Source: an uncultured Blautia sp.
GTDB lineage: Bacteria > Bacillota > Clostridia > Lachnospirales > Lachnospiraceae
Length of the DNA stretch: 64,000 nucleotides
NCBI GenBank assembly: GCA_900551075.1
Contig: URVB01000004.1
Coordinates: 1 to 64,000, forward strand
Direction of reading: 5' to 3'
Part shown: piece by piece, positions 54,474-62,503 of the stretch
Numbering within the stretch: the stretch's first letter is position 1
Layout of the letters: each line of letters opens with the position of its first letter
Program-made: the position numbers and the translations under genes
Notes under the pieces: model-generated
Database searches by the model: none
What the model was told of the DNA's origin: nothing
Seen by the model: the letters and a program-made list of their open reading frames with translations, nothing else

Positions 54474-55505
54474 TCAGCATTTTTCGGCAATTTCATAAAG
54501 CAGCCGTTCTGTATCTTCCCAGCCGAGACACGGATCCGTAATAGATTGTCCGAAAACATGATTTGGGCAGATATCCTGTCTGCCTTCTACCAGATAGCTT
54601 TCGATCATAACACCCTTAACCAGTTTTTTCAGGTCCGGATTGTAGTTGCGGCTATGAAGCACTTCGCTTACAATACGGATTTGTTCTTTGTATTGCTTGT
54701 TGGAATTGGAATGGTTGACATCCACAATGGCAGCCGGATTTTTCAGATTCCATTTGGAATACAATTCTGACAGGCGGATCAGGTCTTCGTAATGATAGTT
54801 TGGAATAGTCTGGCCGTATTTGTTTACACCGCCGCGCAGAATGGTGTGCGCCAGTTCATTTCCGCTTGTCTCTACGTCAAAGCCGCGGTAGATAAAATGA
54901 TGCGGATGCTGTGCGGCTGTGACGGAATTAAGCATAACGGATAAATCGCCGCTGGTCGGGTTTTTCATTCCCACAGGAATATCCATGCCACTGGCAGTAA
55001 GCCGATGCTGCTGATTTTCTACAGATCTTGCTCCAATGGCCTCATAGGAGAGCACATCGTCTAAATAGCTGCGGTTTTCCGGGTATAGCATTTCATCCGC
55101 GGAGGAAAGCCCTGTTTCTTCCATGACACGAATGTGCATTTTGCGGATGGCGATGATGCCTGCCAGTAAGTCCGGAGCCTTGTCCGGATCAGGCTGATGC
55201 AGCATTCCCTTGTAGCCGTCACCTGTGGTACGCGGCTTATTTGTGTAAACCCGTGGGATGATCATTAATTTATCAGATACCTTATCGGATACACTGCGAA
55301 GACGGTTTACATATTCGCAGACAGAATCTTCATTATCTGCAGAGCACGGTCCGACTAAAACGATGAATTTATCGGATTTGCCGGTAAAAATATCACGGAT
55401 TTCCTGCTCTCTCAGCTTTTTTGCTGTTTGGATTTTGTCACTCAGGGGATAGTCCGCTTTTAAAACCTCCGGTGAGGGTAATTGGTGATTGGTTTTCATT
55501 GACAT
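54474..55505 (-). CDS. aroF: 3-deoxy-7-phosphoheptulonate synthase (DAHP synthase, class I)
   Basis: 343 residues, the AroF/G/H-type enzyme that joins PEP and erythrose 4-phosphate in the first step of the shikimate pathway. Motifs are VLVGPCSADNEDSV-like (GPCSADN), RVYTNKPRTTGDGYKGMLHQ with phosphate-binding residues, KNPTSGDLSVMLN, and IVDVNHSNSNKQ with the metal Asp-His. Length and sequence fit the Phe/Tyr/Trp-sensitive enzyme set, but the inhibitor cannot be told. It is monocistronic, opposite in direction to spoVT. Confidence 0.94.
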   Translation of the reverse strand: MSMKTNHQLPSPEVLKADYPLSDKIQTAKKLREQEIRDIFTGKSDKFIVLVGPCSADNEDSVCEYVNRLRSVSDKVSDKLMIIPRVYTNKPRTTGDGYKGMLHQPDPDKAPDLLAGIIAIRKMHIRVMEETGLSSADEMLYPENRSYLDDVLSYEAIGARSVENQQHRLTASGMDIPVGMKNPTSGDLSVMLNSVTAAQHPHHFIYRGFDVETSGNELAHTILRGGVNKYGQTIPNYHYEDLIRLSELYSKWNLKNPAAIVDVNHSNSNKQYKEQIRIVSEVLHSRNYNPDLKKLVKGVMIESYLVEGRQDICPNHVFGQSITDPCLGWEDTERLLYEIAEKC

Positions 55506-55604
55506 AATGTATTTTTTCCTCCATTGCTTGTCCTGTTCATCTCTGCATTATAGCACTTTATCTTACAAATTTCTACACTTTGTCAGTTTAAAGTGCGAAT
55601 GTTT

Positions 55605-56165
55605 TTAAGGCTGAGAAGAGGTGACTGCGTATATTTCGTGATATTCTTCCAAAGTTACGCCGGTGAGAGATATATAGGAAGCCAAAGTCTTTGTAACATA
55701 ACGGATATGCCAGGGTTCATAAGGCACCTGTGTAATCTCTTCTTTGCCTGCGGGGTAACGCAGGATAAAACCGTAGAGTGGTGCGTGTGTCTTCAGCCAG
55801 ATACCTTCTTTAGTCTCTGCGAATTCTTCCGTGAGCTCCATATGGATTTCCGGGCAGGATACATCCAGAGCCAGTCCGCTTTGGTGTTCGCTGGTGCCGG
55901 GGGGTGCCACATAAGGATTTCCGGTGTATAGTTTTTTTTGGCGGGCATAAGAGCGATAACCGGAAATACCGCAGAGATTCAGTCCTTCCCTGCGGCTTCG
56001 GGATATCAGCTCCAGCGCCGCATAGGCGGCTTTTTCTTCCAGAAGGCGTTTGGGGTCACCGGGCACTGCTTCGAAGGGAAGGCCAATGTCAATCAGATGC
56101 GGCGGAATATAATCCTCCGGCAGAGGATGTTCCCTGTTAATCAGACGAGTATAATAATTGTTCAT
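55605..56165 (-). CDS. D-Ala-D-Ala carboxypeptidase family protein (M15B/VanY-like)
   Basis: 186 residues. The zinc site is visible: SGYRSYARQKKLY, TSEHQSGLALDVSCP (His ... Asp) and PYEPWHIRYV (His). This is the VanY/DdcY-type peptidoglycan carboxypeptidase fold. No signal peptide or membrane anchor is present, which is odd for a wall enzyme; the gene may encode a cytoplasmic or spore-compartment form. A hairpin (56167-56215) separates it from pncB. Confidence 0.85.
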   Translation of the reverse strand: MNNYYTRLINREHPLPEDYIPPHLIDIGLPFEAVPGDPKRLLEEKAAYAALELISRSRREGLNLCGISGYRSYARQKKLYTGNPYVAPPGTSEHQSGLALDVSCPEIHMELTEEFAETKEGIWLKTHAPLYGFILRYPAGKEEITQVPYEPWHIRYVTKTLASYISLTGVTLEEYHEIYAVTSSQP

Positions 56166-56166
56166 A

Positions 56167-56215
56167 AAAAAACCCCCTTTACCTTCTATGTTATGAAAGG
56201 TAAAGGGAGGTTATG
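56167..56215. terminator. hairpin terminator between M15 peptidase and pncB
   Basis: CCCCCTTTACCTT pairs with AAGGTAAAGGGAGG across a TCTATGTTATG loop. On the minus strand it lies right after the pncB stop and can terminate it, although the T run is short. Confidence 0.6.
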
Positions 56216-56220
56216 ACTGT

Positions 56221-57684
56221 TTAGTCCAGAGCTTTTTCGCTCATTTCCTCCAGGAGATTCTTTTTGAGGTCATAGAGCTTCTGGGAAAGGTCTACATATA
56301 CCTTCTGCGGATTGACAAGACGGCGCGATTCATCCCACAGGGTATTTTGTTCCTTCAGGCAATATTCACGCAGTTCCATAACAGAAGGAGAAGTATAGAT
56401 GCGTTTGCCCTCACGGATGACTGGAACAAGCAGTTCGCGCAGTTCGTAGGTTCCGCCCAGAACCTTTGTCTTTTTCCAGGTGTCTACCGGGTCAAAGATG
56501 ATCATGGTTTCTTCCGGATCATAAGTTTCATCTGCAAGGCAGATTAAGTCAGCCTTGATCTTTCCGGTGGATTTGCTGTAAATGCGGTATACCGTCTTAT
56601 TGCCCGGATTTGTGACCTTTTCGGTATTTTCGGAAAGCTTGATTTTGGGGATGAAATTGTTGCTTCCGGAATCCTTTACTGCTGCAAGCTTGTAGACGCC
56701 GCCAAAAGCAGGATTGTCCTTGCTTGTGATGAGATTCGTGCCTACTCCCCAGGAATTGATTTTGGCATCCTGGGCTTTCAGACTGTCGATCAGGTATTCA
56801 TCCAGATCACTGGATGCAGAAATAACAGCGTCGTCGAATCCGGCAGCAGCCAGCATCTTGTAAGCTTCCTTCGAGAGGTAAGCCAGGTCGCCGCTGTCGA
56901 TGCGGATACCGTATCTTTTCAGCGGGACACCTTCCTCCCGCATTTCCTCAAATACCCGAATTGCGTTTGGCACGCCGGATTTCAGTACATCGTACGTATC
57001 TACCAGGAGTGTACAGGAGTTCGGGTACATTTTTGCATAAGTTTTAAAGGCAGTATATTCGTCCGGAAAACTCATGATCCAGCTATGCGCATGTGTTCCG
57101 AGAACAGGGACATCAAACATCTGCCCGGTCAGTACATTGGAGGTACCGGAGCATCCTGCAATGACTGCGGCACGGGCACCGAAGATTCCGGCGTCCGGAC
57201 CCTGGGCACGGCGAAGGCCGAATTCCATAACGCTGTCGCCTCTGGCTGCATAGCAGACACGGGCCGCTTTGGTTGCAATCAGACTCTGATGGTTAATAAT
57301 GTTCAAAATTGCAGTTTCCACGAGCTGTGCTTCCATAATAGGCGCAATGACCTTGACCATTGGCTCTCTTGGGAAGACCACAGTTCCTTCCGGAATGGCG
57401 TAAATATCGCCTGTAAAATGAAAGCTGCTTAAATACTCCAGGAAGTCCTCCTCGAAAATATGAAGGCTTCTCAGATACGTAATATCGTCTTCCGTAAAAC
57501 AAAGATTTTCAATATATTCAATCATCTGTTCCAGTCCGGCTGCAATGGCAAAGCTTCCTCCGCAGGGATTGGTCCGGTAAAACATATCAAAAATAACGGT
57601 TTGATTGGTTGGGTTTTTGAAATAACCCTGCATCATGGTCAGTTCATAGAGATCGGTGAGCAGAGTCAGGTTATTTGCTCTCAT
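56221..57684 (-). CDS. pncB: nicotinate phosphoribosyltransferase
   Basis: 487 residues, the NAD-salvage enzyme that makes nicotinate mononucleotide from nicotinate and PRPP. Motifs are NLTLLTDLYELTMMQGYFKN, EFGLRRAQGPDAGIFGARAA, the phosphorylated-His region VLGTHAHSWIMSF and IRIDSGDLAYLSKEAYKML. The start at 57684 is set by AAAGGAGAATTTAC; the frame is open 33 codons further without homology. The upstream 200 bases (57685-57889) contain AT-rich promoter sequence for this gene and the tRNA-Gln. Confidence 0.95.
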   Translation of the reverse strand: MRANNLTLLTDLYELTMMQGYFKNPTNQTVIFDMFYRTNPCGGSFAIAAGLEQMIEYIENLCFTEDDITYLRSLHIFEEDFLEYLSSFHFTGDIYAIPEGTVVFPREPMVKVIAPIMEAQLVETAILNIINHQSLIATKAARVCYAARGDSVMEFGLRRAQGPDAGIFGARAAVIAGCSGTSNVLTGQMFDVPVLGTHAHSWIMSFPDEYTAFKTYAKMYPNSCTLLVDTYDVLKSGVPNAIRVFEEMREEGVPLKRYGIRIDSGDLAYLSKEAYKMLAAAGFDDAVISASSDLDEYLIDSLKAQDAKINSWGVGTNLITSKDNPAFGGVYKLAAVKDSGSNNFIPKIKLSENTEKVTNPGNKTVYRIYSKSTGKIKADLICLADETYDPEETMIIFDPVDTWKKTKVLGGTYELRELLVPVIREGKRIYTSPSVMELREYCLKEQNTLWDESRRLVNPQKVYVDLSQKLYDLKKNLLEEMSEKALD

Positions 57685-57889
57685 GTAAATTCTCCTTTGA
57701 TAGTGGATAAAAGATTTTTTTGTACATAAGTGACGGCTGCAATGATCCGGTGTCTTGTCACCTATTGAATCATTATAACACACTTTTCGTGTATAATATC
57801 AAAAACTTTAAAATAAATTAAAAAAAGGGCTTGCTTTTTTTTTAAGACTATTATATAATACCACTTGTCGCAAGGATAAAAGGTCATTT

Positions 57890-57961
57890 AGGGCTATCGC
57901 CAAATGGTAAGGCAACGGACTCTGACTCCGTCATTTCAAGGTTCGAATCCTTGTAGCCCTG
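57890..57961 (+). tRNA. tRNA-Gln (CTG)
   Basis: Acceptor AGGGCTA pairs with TAGCCCT, discriminator G. The anticodon stem ACGGA/TCCGT encloses loop CTCTGAC (anticodon CTG). The T arm is AAGGTTCGAATCCTT. A degenerate copy of its 3' part lies at 59050-59095, so this tRNA is the probable integration site of the small island between them. Confidence 0.92.
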
Positions 57962-57969
57962 CTGAAGAG

Positions 57970-58004
57970 AGGCATTTCTCAGGAAACTGGGAAATGCCTT
58001 TTTT
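57970..58004 (+). terminator. terminator after tRNA-Gln
   Basis: AGGCATTTCTCAG and CTGGGAAATGCCT form a 12-13 bp stem with a GAAA tetraloop, followed by TTTTTT. Confidence 0.88.
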
Positions 58005-58219
58005 GAGCTTTTAATACCTGGGAGCTGGAAATAGCAGCATACATAGGTGATTTGAAATCTGCCAACAAAATATATTTATTAATAGACGCCTTCGCATTCT
58101 CCTGAAGTACTACATTGCTATCCGCAAAGAGGTTGTGGCCGGTGGCAGTGTAGACAAATTGTAAATGACTTTGGAGCACTTTCGTGATATAATAGAACCC
58201 AAAATATAGAATATTCTTT

Positions 58220-58453
58220 ATGGAATATACATTATACATCTATGGAACAGCAATCGTGCGGATAGTGCTTTATGGCGCTTATGTCTGTGGTGATTTTGAC
58301 GGTCAGTCGGGCATTGATATTGCAGCGATTGTACATGGAGAGCGTGCCGCTTTGCAGAAGCTGCTTAAAAAGGTTTGGGATGAATCCGCAGAACTGGATT
58401 CAGAATATAGAACGATTGTTTCCTCAACAGTTATTTCTTATGGAGAATTTAGC
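58220..58453 (+). pseudogene. nucleotidyltransferase (MNT-type) remnant
   Basis: The frame before the intact MNT gene shows IVLYGAYVCGDFDGQSGIDI, the GS-x-A-RG-D-x-x-S-D-x-D core of a minimal nucleotidyltransferase with the RG pair and a catalytic position altered (Ser-Asp changed to Gly-Ile-Asp). KVWDESAELDSEYRTIVSST, a segment seen in the KNTase C-terminal part, and ISYGEF follow. There is no proper N-terminus. It reads without a stop into the next gene, so it is an earlier, decayed antitoxin paralogue. Confidence 0.65.
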
Positions 58454-58735
58454 ATGACAATTACGGAAATAATGAAAAAAATTGTGGACATCAGTTACAG
58501 ATATAAAGCGAAAGAGGTTATCTTATTCGGTTCCAGAGCAAAAGGGACAGAGACTGAGAGAAGTGATATTGATATTGCGTTGACCGGGTGTGAGAGCTTT
58601 GAACTGTGTAAGGAGGAAATTGAAAATATTCCCACCCTGTATTCAATTGATGTTATAAATATGGACACCTGCGGAAATGATTTGCTGCTGGAGGATATAA
58701 AAAAATATGGAAAAAAAATTTATCAGACGTTATGA
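58454..58735 (+). CDS. mntA: MNT antitoxin, nucleotidyltransferase domain protein
   Basis: 93 residues. EVILFGSRAKGTETERSDID (about 25-44) is the complete minimal nucleotidyltransferase motif (GSRAKG, then SDIDIAL with two catalytic Asp). In HEPN/MNT modules this protein AMPylates and silences the HEPN RNase encoded downstream. ATG 58454 with GGAGAATTTAGC upstream; the frame is open further but that part belongs to the remnant. It overlaps the next gene by 29 bases, so the two are co-translated. Confidence 0.85.
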   Translation: MTITEIMKKIVDISYRYKAKEVILFGSRAKGTETERSDIDIALTGCESFELCKEEIENIPTLYSIDVINMDTCGNDLLLEDIKKYGKKIYQTL

Positions 58736-58979
58736 AAGCTTTAAGCGTTCGCTGGACGCACTGGCGGAAGCTGTGTTAGGCTCACCTAAAGAGGTTATGA
58801 AAAAATCATTTCAAGTAAAGTTGATTCAGGATGATGTATGGCTGGAAATGCTGAAAATCAGAAATGAGCTGTCACATGACTACGACGGAGTGATTATAAA
58901 AAAAGCCTGCGGAGAAATAATCGGTAAATATCTGGATTTATTTAAAGATACGGTGGATAAGCTGTTAGGGGTGGAGTAG
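58707..58979 (+). CDS. hepT: HEPN toxin (HI0074-like), shortened
   Basis: 90 residues. The HEPN RNase motif RNELSH (Rx4H) is present in LKIRNELSHDYD (about 59-70), preceded by the family segment GSPKEVMKKSFQVKLIQDDV. Relatives of the HI0074 subgroup have about 130-140 residues. Here the helix with FELAWK between KRSLDALAEAV (about 13-23) and GSPKEV is missing, roughly 40 residues, so the toxin may be damaged or a minimal version. The start overlaps the antitoxin end, the usual order. Confidence 0.78.
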   Translation: MEKKFIRRYESFKRSLDALAEAVLGSPKEVMKKSFQVKLIQDDVWLEMLKIRNELSHDYDGVIIKKACGEIIGKYLDLFKDTVDKLLGVE

Positions 58980-59049
58980 TCATGGGTCAATTCTCATACA
59001 ACACCTTTTGCGGATGTCTGTAAATGCCGGATAAAATGAGCTTAACAAA

Positions 59050-59095
59050 ACGGACTCTGACTCCGCCATTTTAAGGCTTGGAGCCTTGTAGCCCT
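59050..59095 (+). repeat. degraded copy of tRNA-Gln 3' half, candidate att site
   Basis: ACGGACTCTGACTCCG is identical to the tRNA-Gln anticodon arm, and the following 30 bases match the T arm and acceptor with four or five changes (GGCTTGGAGCC for GGTTCGAATCC), ending GTAGCCCT. With the tRNA at 57890 it brackets the HEPN/MNT island at a distance of about 1.1 kb. Confidence 0.75.
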
Positions 59096-59098
59096 GTA

Positions 59099-59127
59099 GA
59101 GGTGCTTAGACGAGCACCTCTTTTTTG
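59099..59127 (+). terminator. terminator following the tRNA-Gln copy
   Basis: GAGGTGCT/AGCACCTC stem, loop TAGACG, then TTTTTT. It repeats the tRNA-plus-terminator layout at 57890-58004. The rest of 58980-59293 shows no gene. Confidence 0.85.
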
Positions 59128-59293
59128 TAAAGAAAAGTACTTCGTTTTGTTCTAAACACAATCCGATTACCTATGAAACAAAATAGCCTCCGGGCAGGAT
59201 AGCACTGCGGCGGAAAAGAATTATGTTGCAGTTGCGACCCGCCGCAGACGGGGAAGAATTATGTCGCTGCCTGCTGAGAAGACCGCCCATTAT

Positions 59294-60316
59294 TTACAGT
59301 GATTCATCTGTGGCGATGGTAATTGGGATTTCGATAATTGGCTGGGGGCGGATGTTTTTAATCAGGTATTCGAACAGGGTCTTTACAAGCTGATATCCCT
59401 GCTGGACAGGACTTTGGCCAAGAGCAAAATCAATGGAGCCGGAACGGAGTAAATCAATGGTATCCGGCGTCAGATCGTGGCAAATAACTTTAACCCGTTT
59501 ATTGTGGTCTGCGATCTTTAAAGCACTGTCAACACCTGCAATACCACCGCTGGTAAGATAGATGGCGTTCAAGTCGGGGTATTTGCTACAGTATTCTAAC
59601 GTAATTCGAAATGCGTCCTCTTTGCGGTCCTGATTTTCCTGAATATCAAGAATACGATAATCAGGTGAAGATTCAGCCAGCTTTTCTTGAAAGCCGCATA
59701 GCCGATCCTGATGGCAGGAAAGCTGATGAGAACTGATGATTACACCGATCTGACTGTGGGGAGGGGAGATTTTTTCTAACAGCCCTGCGGCTGTTCTGCC
59801 GCCCTTGTAGTGATCCTGTCCAATAAAGCATAAATGATGGATTCCTTCTACTTTGGAATTGAAGGTAATTACTGCAAGCTGATTCTCAATTAATTGGTTA
59901 ATTCTTGAAATAACAGCAGGAGTATCAATAGGAAAGATAGCCATACCGGATACTTTTTCATTTACAAGTTCGTTGATAATATTGATCTGTTCATTAGGAT
60001 CCAGGGTGGTCAGCATTTTGGTAATCACTTCAATGCCAAAGGCAGAAAACTCATTCCGGGCATTTTGGATGCCGGTAAGGAGCTCCTGTACAAAGGGATT
60101 GTAGTCGGGTGTCAGAATAATTCCCAGTTTGATAGGATCTTTGGTATGAACTAATGCTTTGCCGATAAAATTAGGCTGATAGTTCAATTCTTGTGCGATT
60201 TTCAGTACCTTCTCTTTAGTGGAGGCTTTTACGCCGGGGCGGTTATTCAGAACCTTATCTACAGTTCCTCGGGATACATTTGCCAGTGCAGCAATTTCTC
60301 TGATAGTTACAGCCAT
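59294..60316 (-). CDS. LacI family transcriptional regulator
   Basis: 340 residues. The N-terminal LacI helix-turn-helix is VTIREIAALANVSRGTVDKV, with LNNRPGVKASTKEKV as the hinge-side helix. The periplasmic-binding-like sensor domain (Peripla_BP_4 type: PDYNPFVQELLTGIQNARNE, CFIGQDHYKGGRTAAG, AIYLTSGGIAGVDSALKIA) is complete. It is divergent from the epimerase-kinase-ABC operon across 335 bp and is its likely repressor, with a ketose or its phosphate as inducer. Confidence 0.93.
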   Translation of the reverse strand: MAVTIREIAALANVSRGTVDKVLNNRPGVKASTKEKVLKIAQELNYQPNFIGKALVHTKDPIKLGIILTPDYNPFVQELLTGIQNARNEFSAFGIEVITKMLTTLDPNEQINIINELVNEKVSGMAIFPIDTPAVISRINQLIENQLAVITFNSKVEGIHHLCFIGQDHYKGGRTAAGLLEKISPPHSQIGVIISSHQLSCHQDRLCGFQEKLAESSPDYRILDIQENQDRKEDAFRITLEYCSKYPDLNAIYLTSGGIAGVDSALKIADHNKRVKVICHDLTPDTIDLLRSGSIDFALGQSPVQQGYQLVKTLFEYLIKNIRPQPIIEIPITIATDESL

Positions 60317-60505
60317 ATAAGACTACTCCTTATATTAAAATATGTACGAATATTACAATTATAGTTAAGTCTAACACAGTTTTGTGCCCGTGTCTATAAA
60401 ATGAAAATTCAAAATTTATCAGTATGGAAATTAAAAATTACATCGGGGTTTGAAAATTGTGAATATCGACTAAAATAAATGAAAAATACTAGTAATAATT
60501 AATAG

Positions 60506-60534
60506 TTGCGCATAATTTAGTAATATGCTATTAT
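60506..60534 (+). promoter_or_regulatory. candidate promoter of the epimerase-kinase-ABC operon
   Basis: -35 TTGCGC (60506-60511) and -10 TATTAT (60529-60534) with a 17-base spacer lie upstream of the epimerase gene in the 335-base divergent region. The -35 overlaps GTTGCGCATAA, whose central CG resembles a LacI half-site, so repressor overlap is plausible. A short frame at 60541 precedes the real gene start and is probably leader. Confidence 0.5.
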
Positions 60535-60651
60535 AAGAACATGAAAAAAGTACGAGCACAAAACGATAAAGTATTACAGACACTAAAGTTCTGTATTTTT
60601 TTTAAAAGTGGAAATGTGCTCGAGCAACATTTAAAAAGGAGACGGGATGAA

Positions 60652-61527
60652 ATGAAATTCGGGGCATTATATTCATATTGGGGACACGAGTGGAAGTGTG
60701 ATTATATTAAAACTGCAAAGAAAATGGCTGCCTGTGGCTGTGATATCCTGGAGGTGGGAGCACCGCATCTGCTGGAAATGACTGATGCAGAGAAGAAAGA
60801 ATTAAAAGATACCTGCGATGGCCTGGGGATGATCATTACATCTAACATCGGACCTGCAAGGGAGTACGATCTGGCTTCAAAGGATGCTTCCGTTCGTACT
60901 AATGGAGTAAATTATCTGAAGGACATTCTGAGAGAGATGGATAAGATTGGGTCAAAGTCACTGGTTGGTGCCATGTATTCTTATTGGCCCTGTACGGAGT
61001 TCCAATATGAAGACAAAAACGGTGCATGGGAGCGAAGCATTGAAGTAATGAAGGAAGTGGCAAAAATGGCAGAAGAGCTGAATATTGAGTGCTGTCTGGA
61101 GGTATTAAACCGTTTTGAGACTTACATTATGACAGATTGTGAGGAAGCGATCGAATATTGCAGGAGGGTGGGAAGTAAAAATGTAAATATCCTGTTGGAT
61201 ACCTTCCACATGAATATTGAGGAGGATAATATCCCGGATGCCATACGAAGAGCAGGGAAACTTCTGGGACATTTTCATGTAGGAGAAGGTAACCGTAAGC
61301 TTCCTGGTATGAGCAAAGGCTCCATGCCATGGGATGAGATCGGCAGGGCACTGAGAGATATCGGTTATGAAAAAGGTGTTGTAGCAGAGCCATTTTTGCT
61401 GCCAGGCGGTAAGGTAGGAGAAGATATTAAGGTCTGGAGAGATTTGAGTAGTGGTGCAGACGAAAAGCAGATGGACGCATATCTTGCACAGTCTATGGTA
61501 TTTTTAAAAGAAAAATTTAACAGCTAA
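60652..61527 (+). CDS. ketose 3-epimerase (D-tagatose/D-psicose 3-epimerase family TIM barrel)
   Basis: 291 residues of the AP endonuclease-2-like TIM barrel. Metal and catalytic residues are in the family context: Glu in CCLEVLNRFE (about 146-155), Asp in ILLDTFHMNIEE, His in GHFHVGEGNRKLPG and Glu in GVVAEPFLLP. The sugar-contact motif SYWGHEW near the start is also typical. It interconverts ketoses at C3, for example D-tagatose and D-sorbose or D-psicose and D-fructose. ATG 60652 after AAAAAGGAGACGGG; the frame is open earlier without homology. Confidence 0.9.
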   Translation: MKFGALYSYWGHEWKCDYIKTAKKMAACGCDILEVGAPHLLEMTDAEKKELKDTCDGLGMIITSNIGPAREYDLASKDASVRTNGVNYLKDILREMDKIGSKSLVGAMYSYWPCTEFQYEDKNGAWERSIEVMKEVAKMAEELNIECCLEVLNRFETYIMTDCEEAIEYCRRVGSKNVNILLDTFHMNIEEDNIPDAIRRAGKLLGHFHVGEGNRKLPGMSKGSMPWDEIGRALRDIGYEKGVVAEPFLLPGGKVGEDIKVWRDLSSGADEKQMDAYLAQSMVFLKEKFNS

Positions 61528-61540
61528 GGAGGAAAGTTCC

Positions 61541-62491
61541 ATGGCAGAGATCGTAATTATGGGTGAACTTCTTGTTGAAATTATGAGGGCAAAAGAGGAT
61601 GTTCAGCTTTATGAGACGGGAGAATATTTCAGAGGACCGTTTCCAAGCGGAGCTCCGGGAATCTTTATCAGTACAGCCGCACGGTTGGGACACAGCTCAG
61701 CTATTATTTCCGGTGTAGGAGATGATGATTTCGGAAAAAATATTCTGAACCGTCTTAATGAAGTTGGTGTAGATTGCAGCCGTGTGTTGGTCAGCGAGGA
61801 GGCACCGACGGGAGCCGCTTTTGTTACATATTTCAAAAATGGAGACAGAAAATTTATTTTTCACATTGATCATACTCCGGCCGTTGCGGCAAAGGCTCCA
61901 CAGGATGATTCTGATTTTGATGATACAAAGTATTTTCATATTATGGGATGCTCTTTAATGGCATCTGTATCCTTTGGCAAAGAGATTGTCAAAACAATGT
62001 ATATGCTCAGGAAAAAGGGGGCAAAGGTGAGCTTTGACCCGAACGTCCGGCTGGAAATGCTGAGAGATCCAATTTCGCTGGATATTGTCAGGGAGGTATA
62101 TAAAGAGGCGAATATCCTTATGCCCGGTATTTCGGAGCTGAAAATGATAACCGGTGAGAAGAACCTGGAAAAAGCAGTTAAGAAGGCTTTTTGCGAAAAT
62201 GAAAGGCTGGAGCTGCTAGTTCTGAAAAATGGTTCCAGGGGGTCTCTGATTTATGACAGGAACGGGTTAGCTGATGAGATTGGGATTTATCCGGTGGAAC
62301 AGGTAGATGCAACCGGTGCAGGAGACAGCTATGATGCGGCATTTCTCTGTGGTCTGGCAGAGGGCAGAACCATAAAGGAGGCAGCAAAAATGGGAGCCGC
62401 GGCAGGAGCCTTGAATGCCGCAGCTTTTGGTCCGATGGAAGGTAATATTTCAAGAGAAACAGTTGAAAAGATGACGGATGAAAATGAATGA
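61541..62491 (+). CDS. PfkB family carbohydrate kinase
   Basis: 316 residues. GELLVEIMRAKED starts the fold; FPSGAPGIFISTAARLG is the substrate-binding side, and QVDATGAGDSYDAAFLCGLA (about 262-281) the PfkB signature 2 with the catalytic Asp. It probably phosphorylates the ketose made by the epimerase (tagatose-, fructo- or 2-keto-gluconate-type kinase; not resolved by sequence). It lies 13 bp after the epimerase with AAGGAGG, in one operon. Confidence 0.9.
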   Translation: MAEIVIMGELLVEIMRAKEDVQLYETGEYFRGPFPSGAPGIFISTAARLGHSSAIISGVGDDDFGKNILNRLNEVGVDCSRVLVSEEAPTGAAFVTYFKNGDRKFIFHIDHTPAVAAKAPQDDSDFDDTKYFHIMGCSLMASVSFGKEIVKTMYMLRKKGAKVSFDPNVRLEMLRDPISLDIVREVYKEANILMPGISELKMITGEKNLEKAVKKAFCENERLELLVLKNGSRGSLIYDRNGLADEIGIYPVEQVDATGAGDSYDAAFLCGLAEGRTIKEAAKMGAAAGALNAAAFGPMEGNISRETVEKMTDENE

Positions 62492-62503
62492 GGAGGATGT
62501 AAC

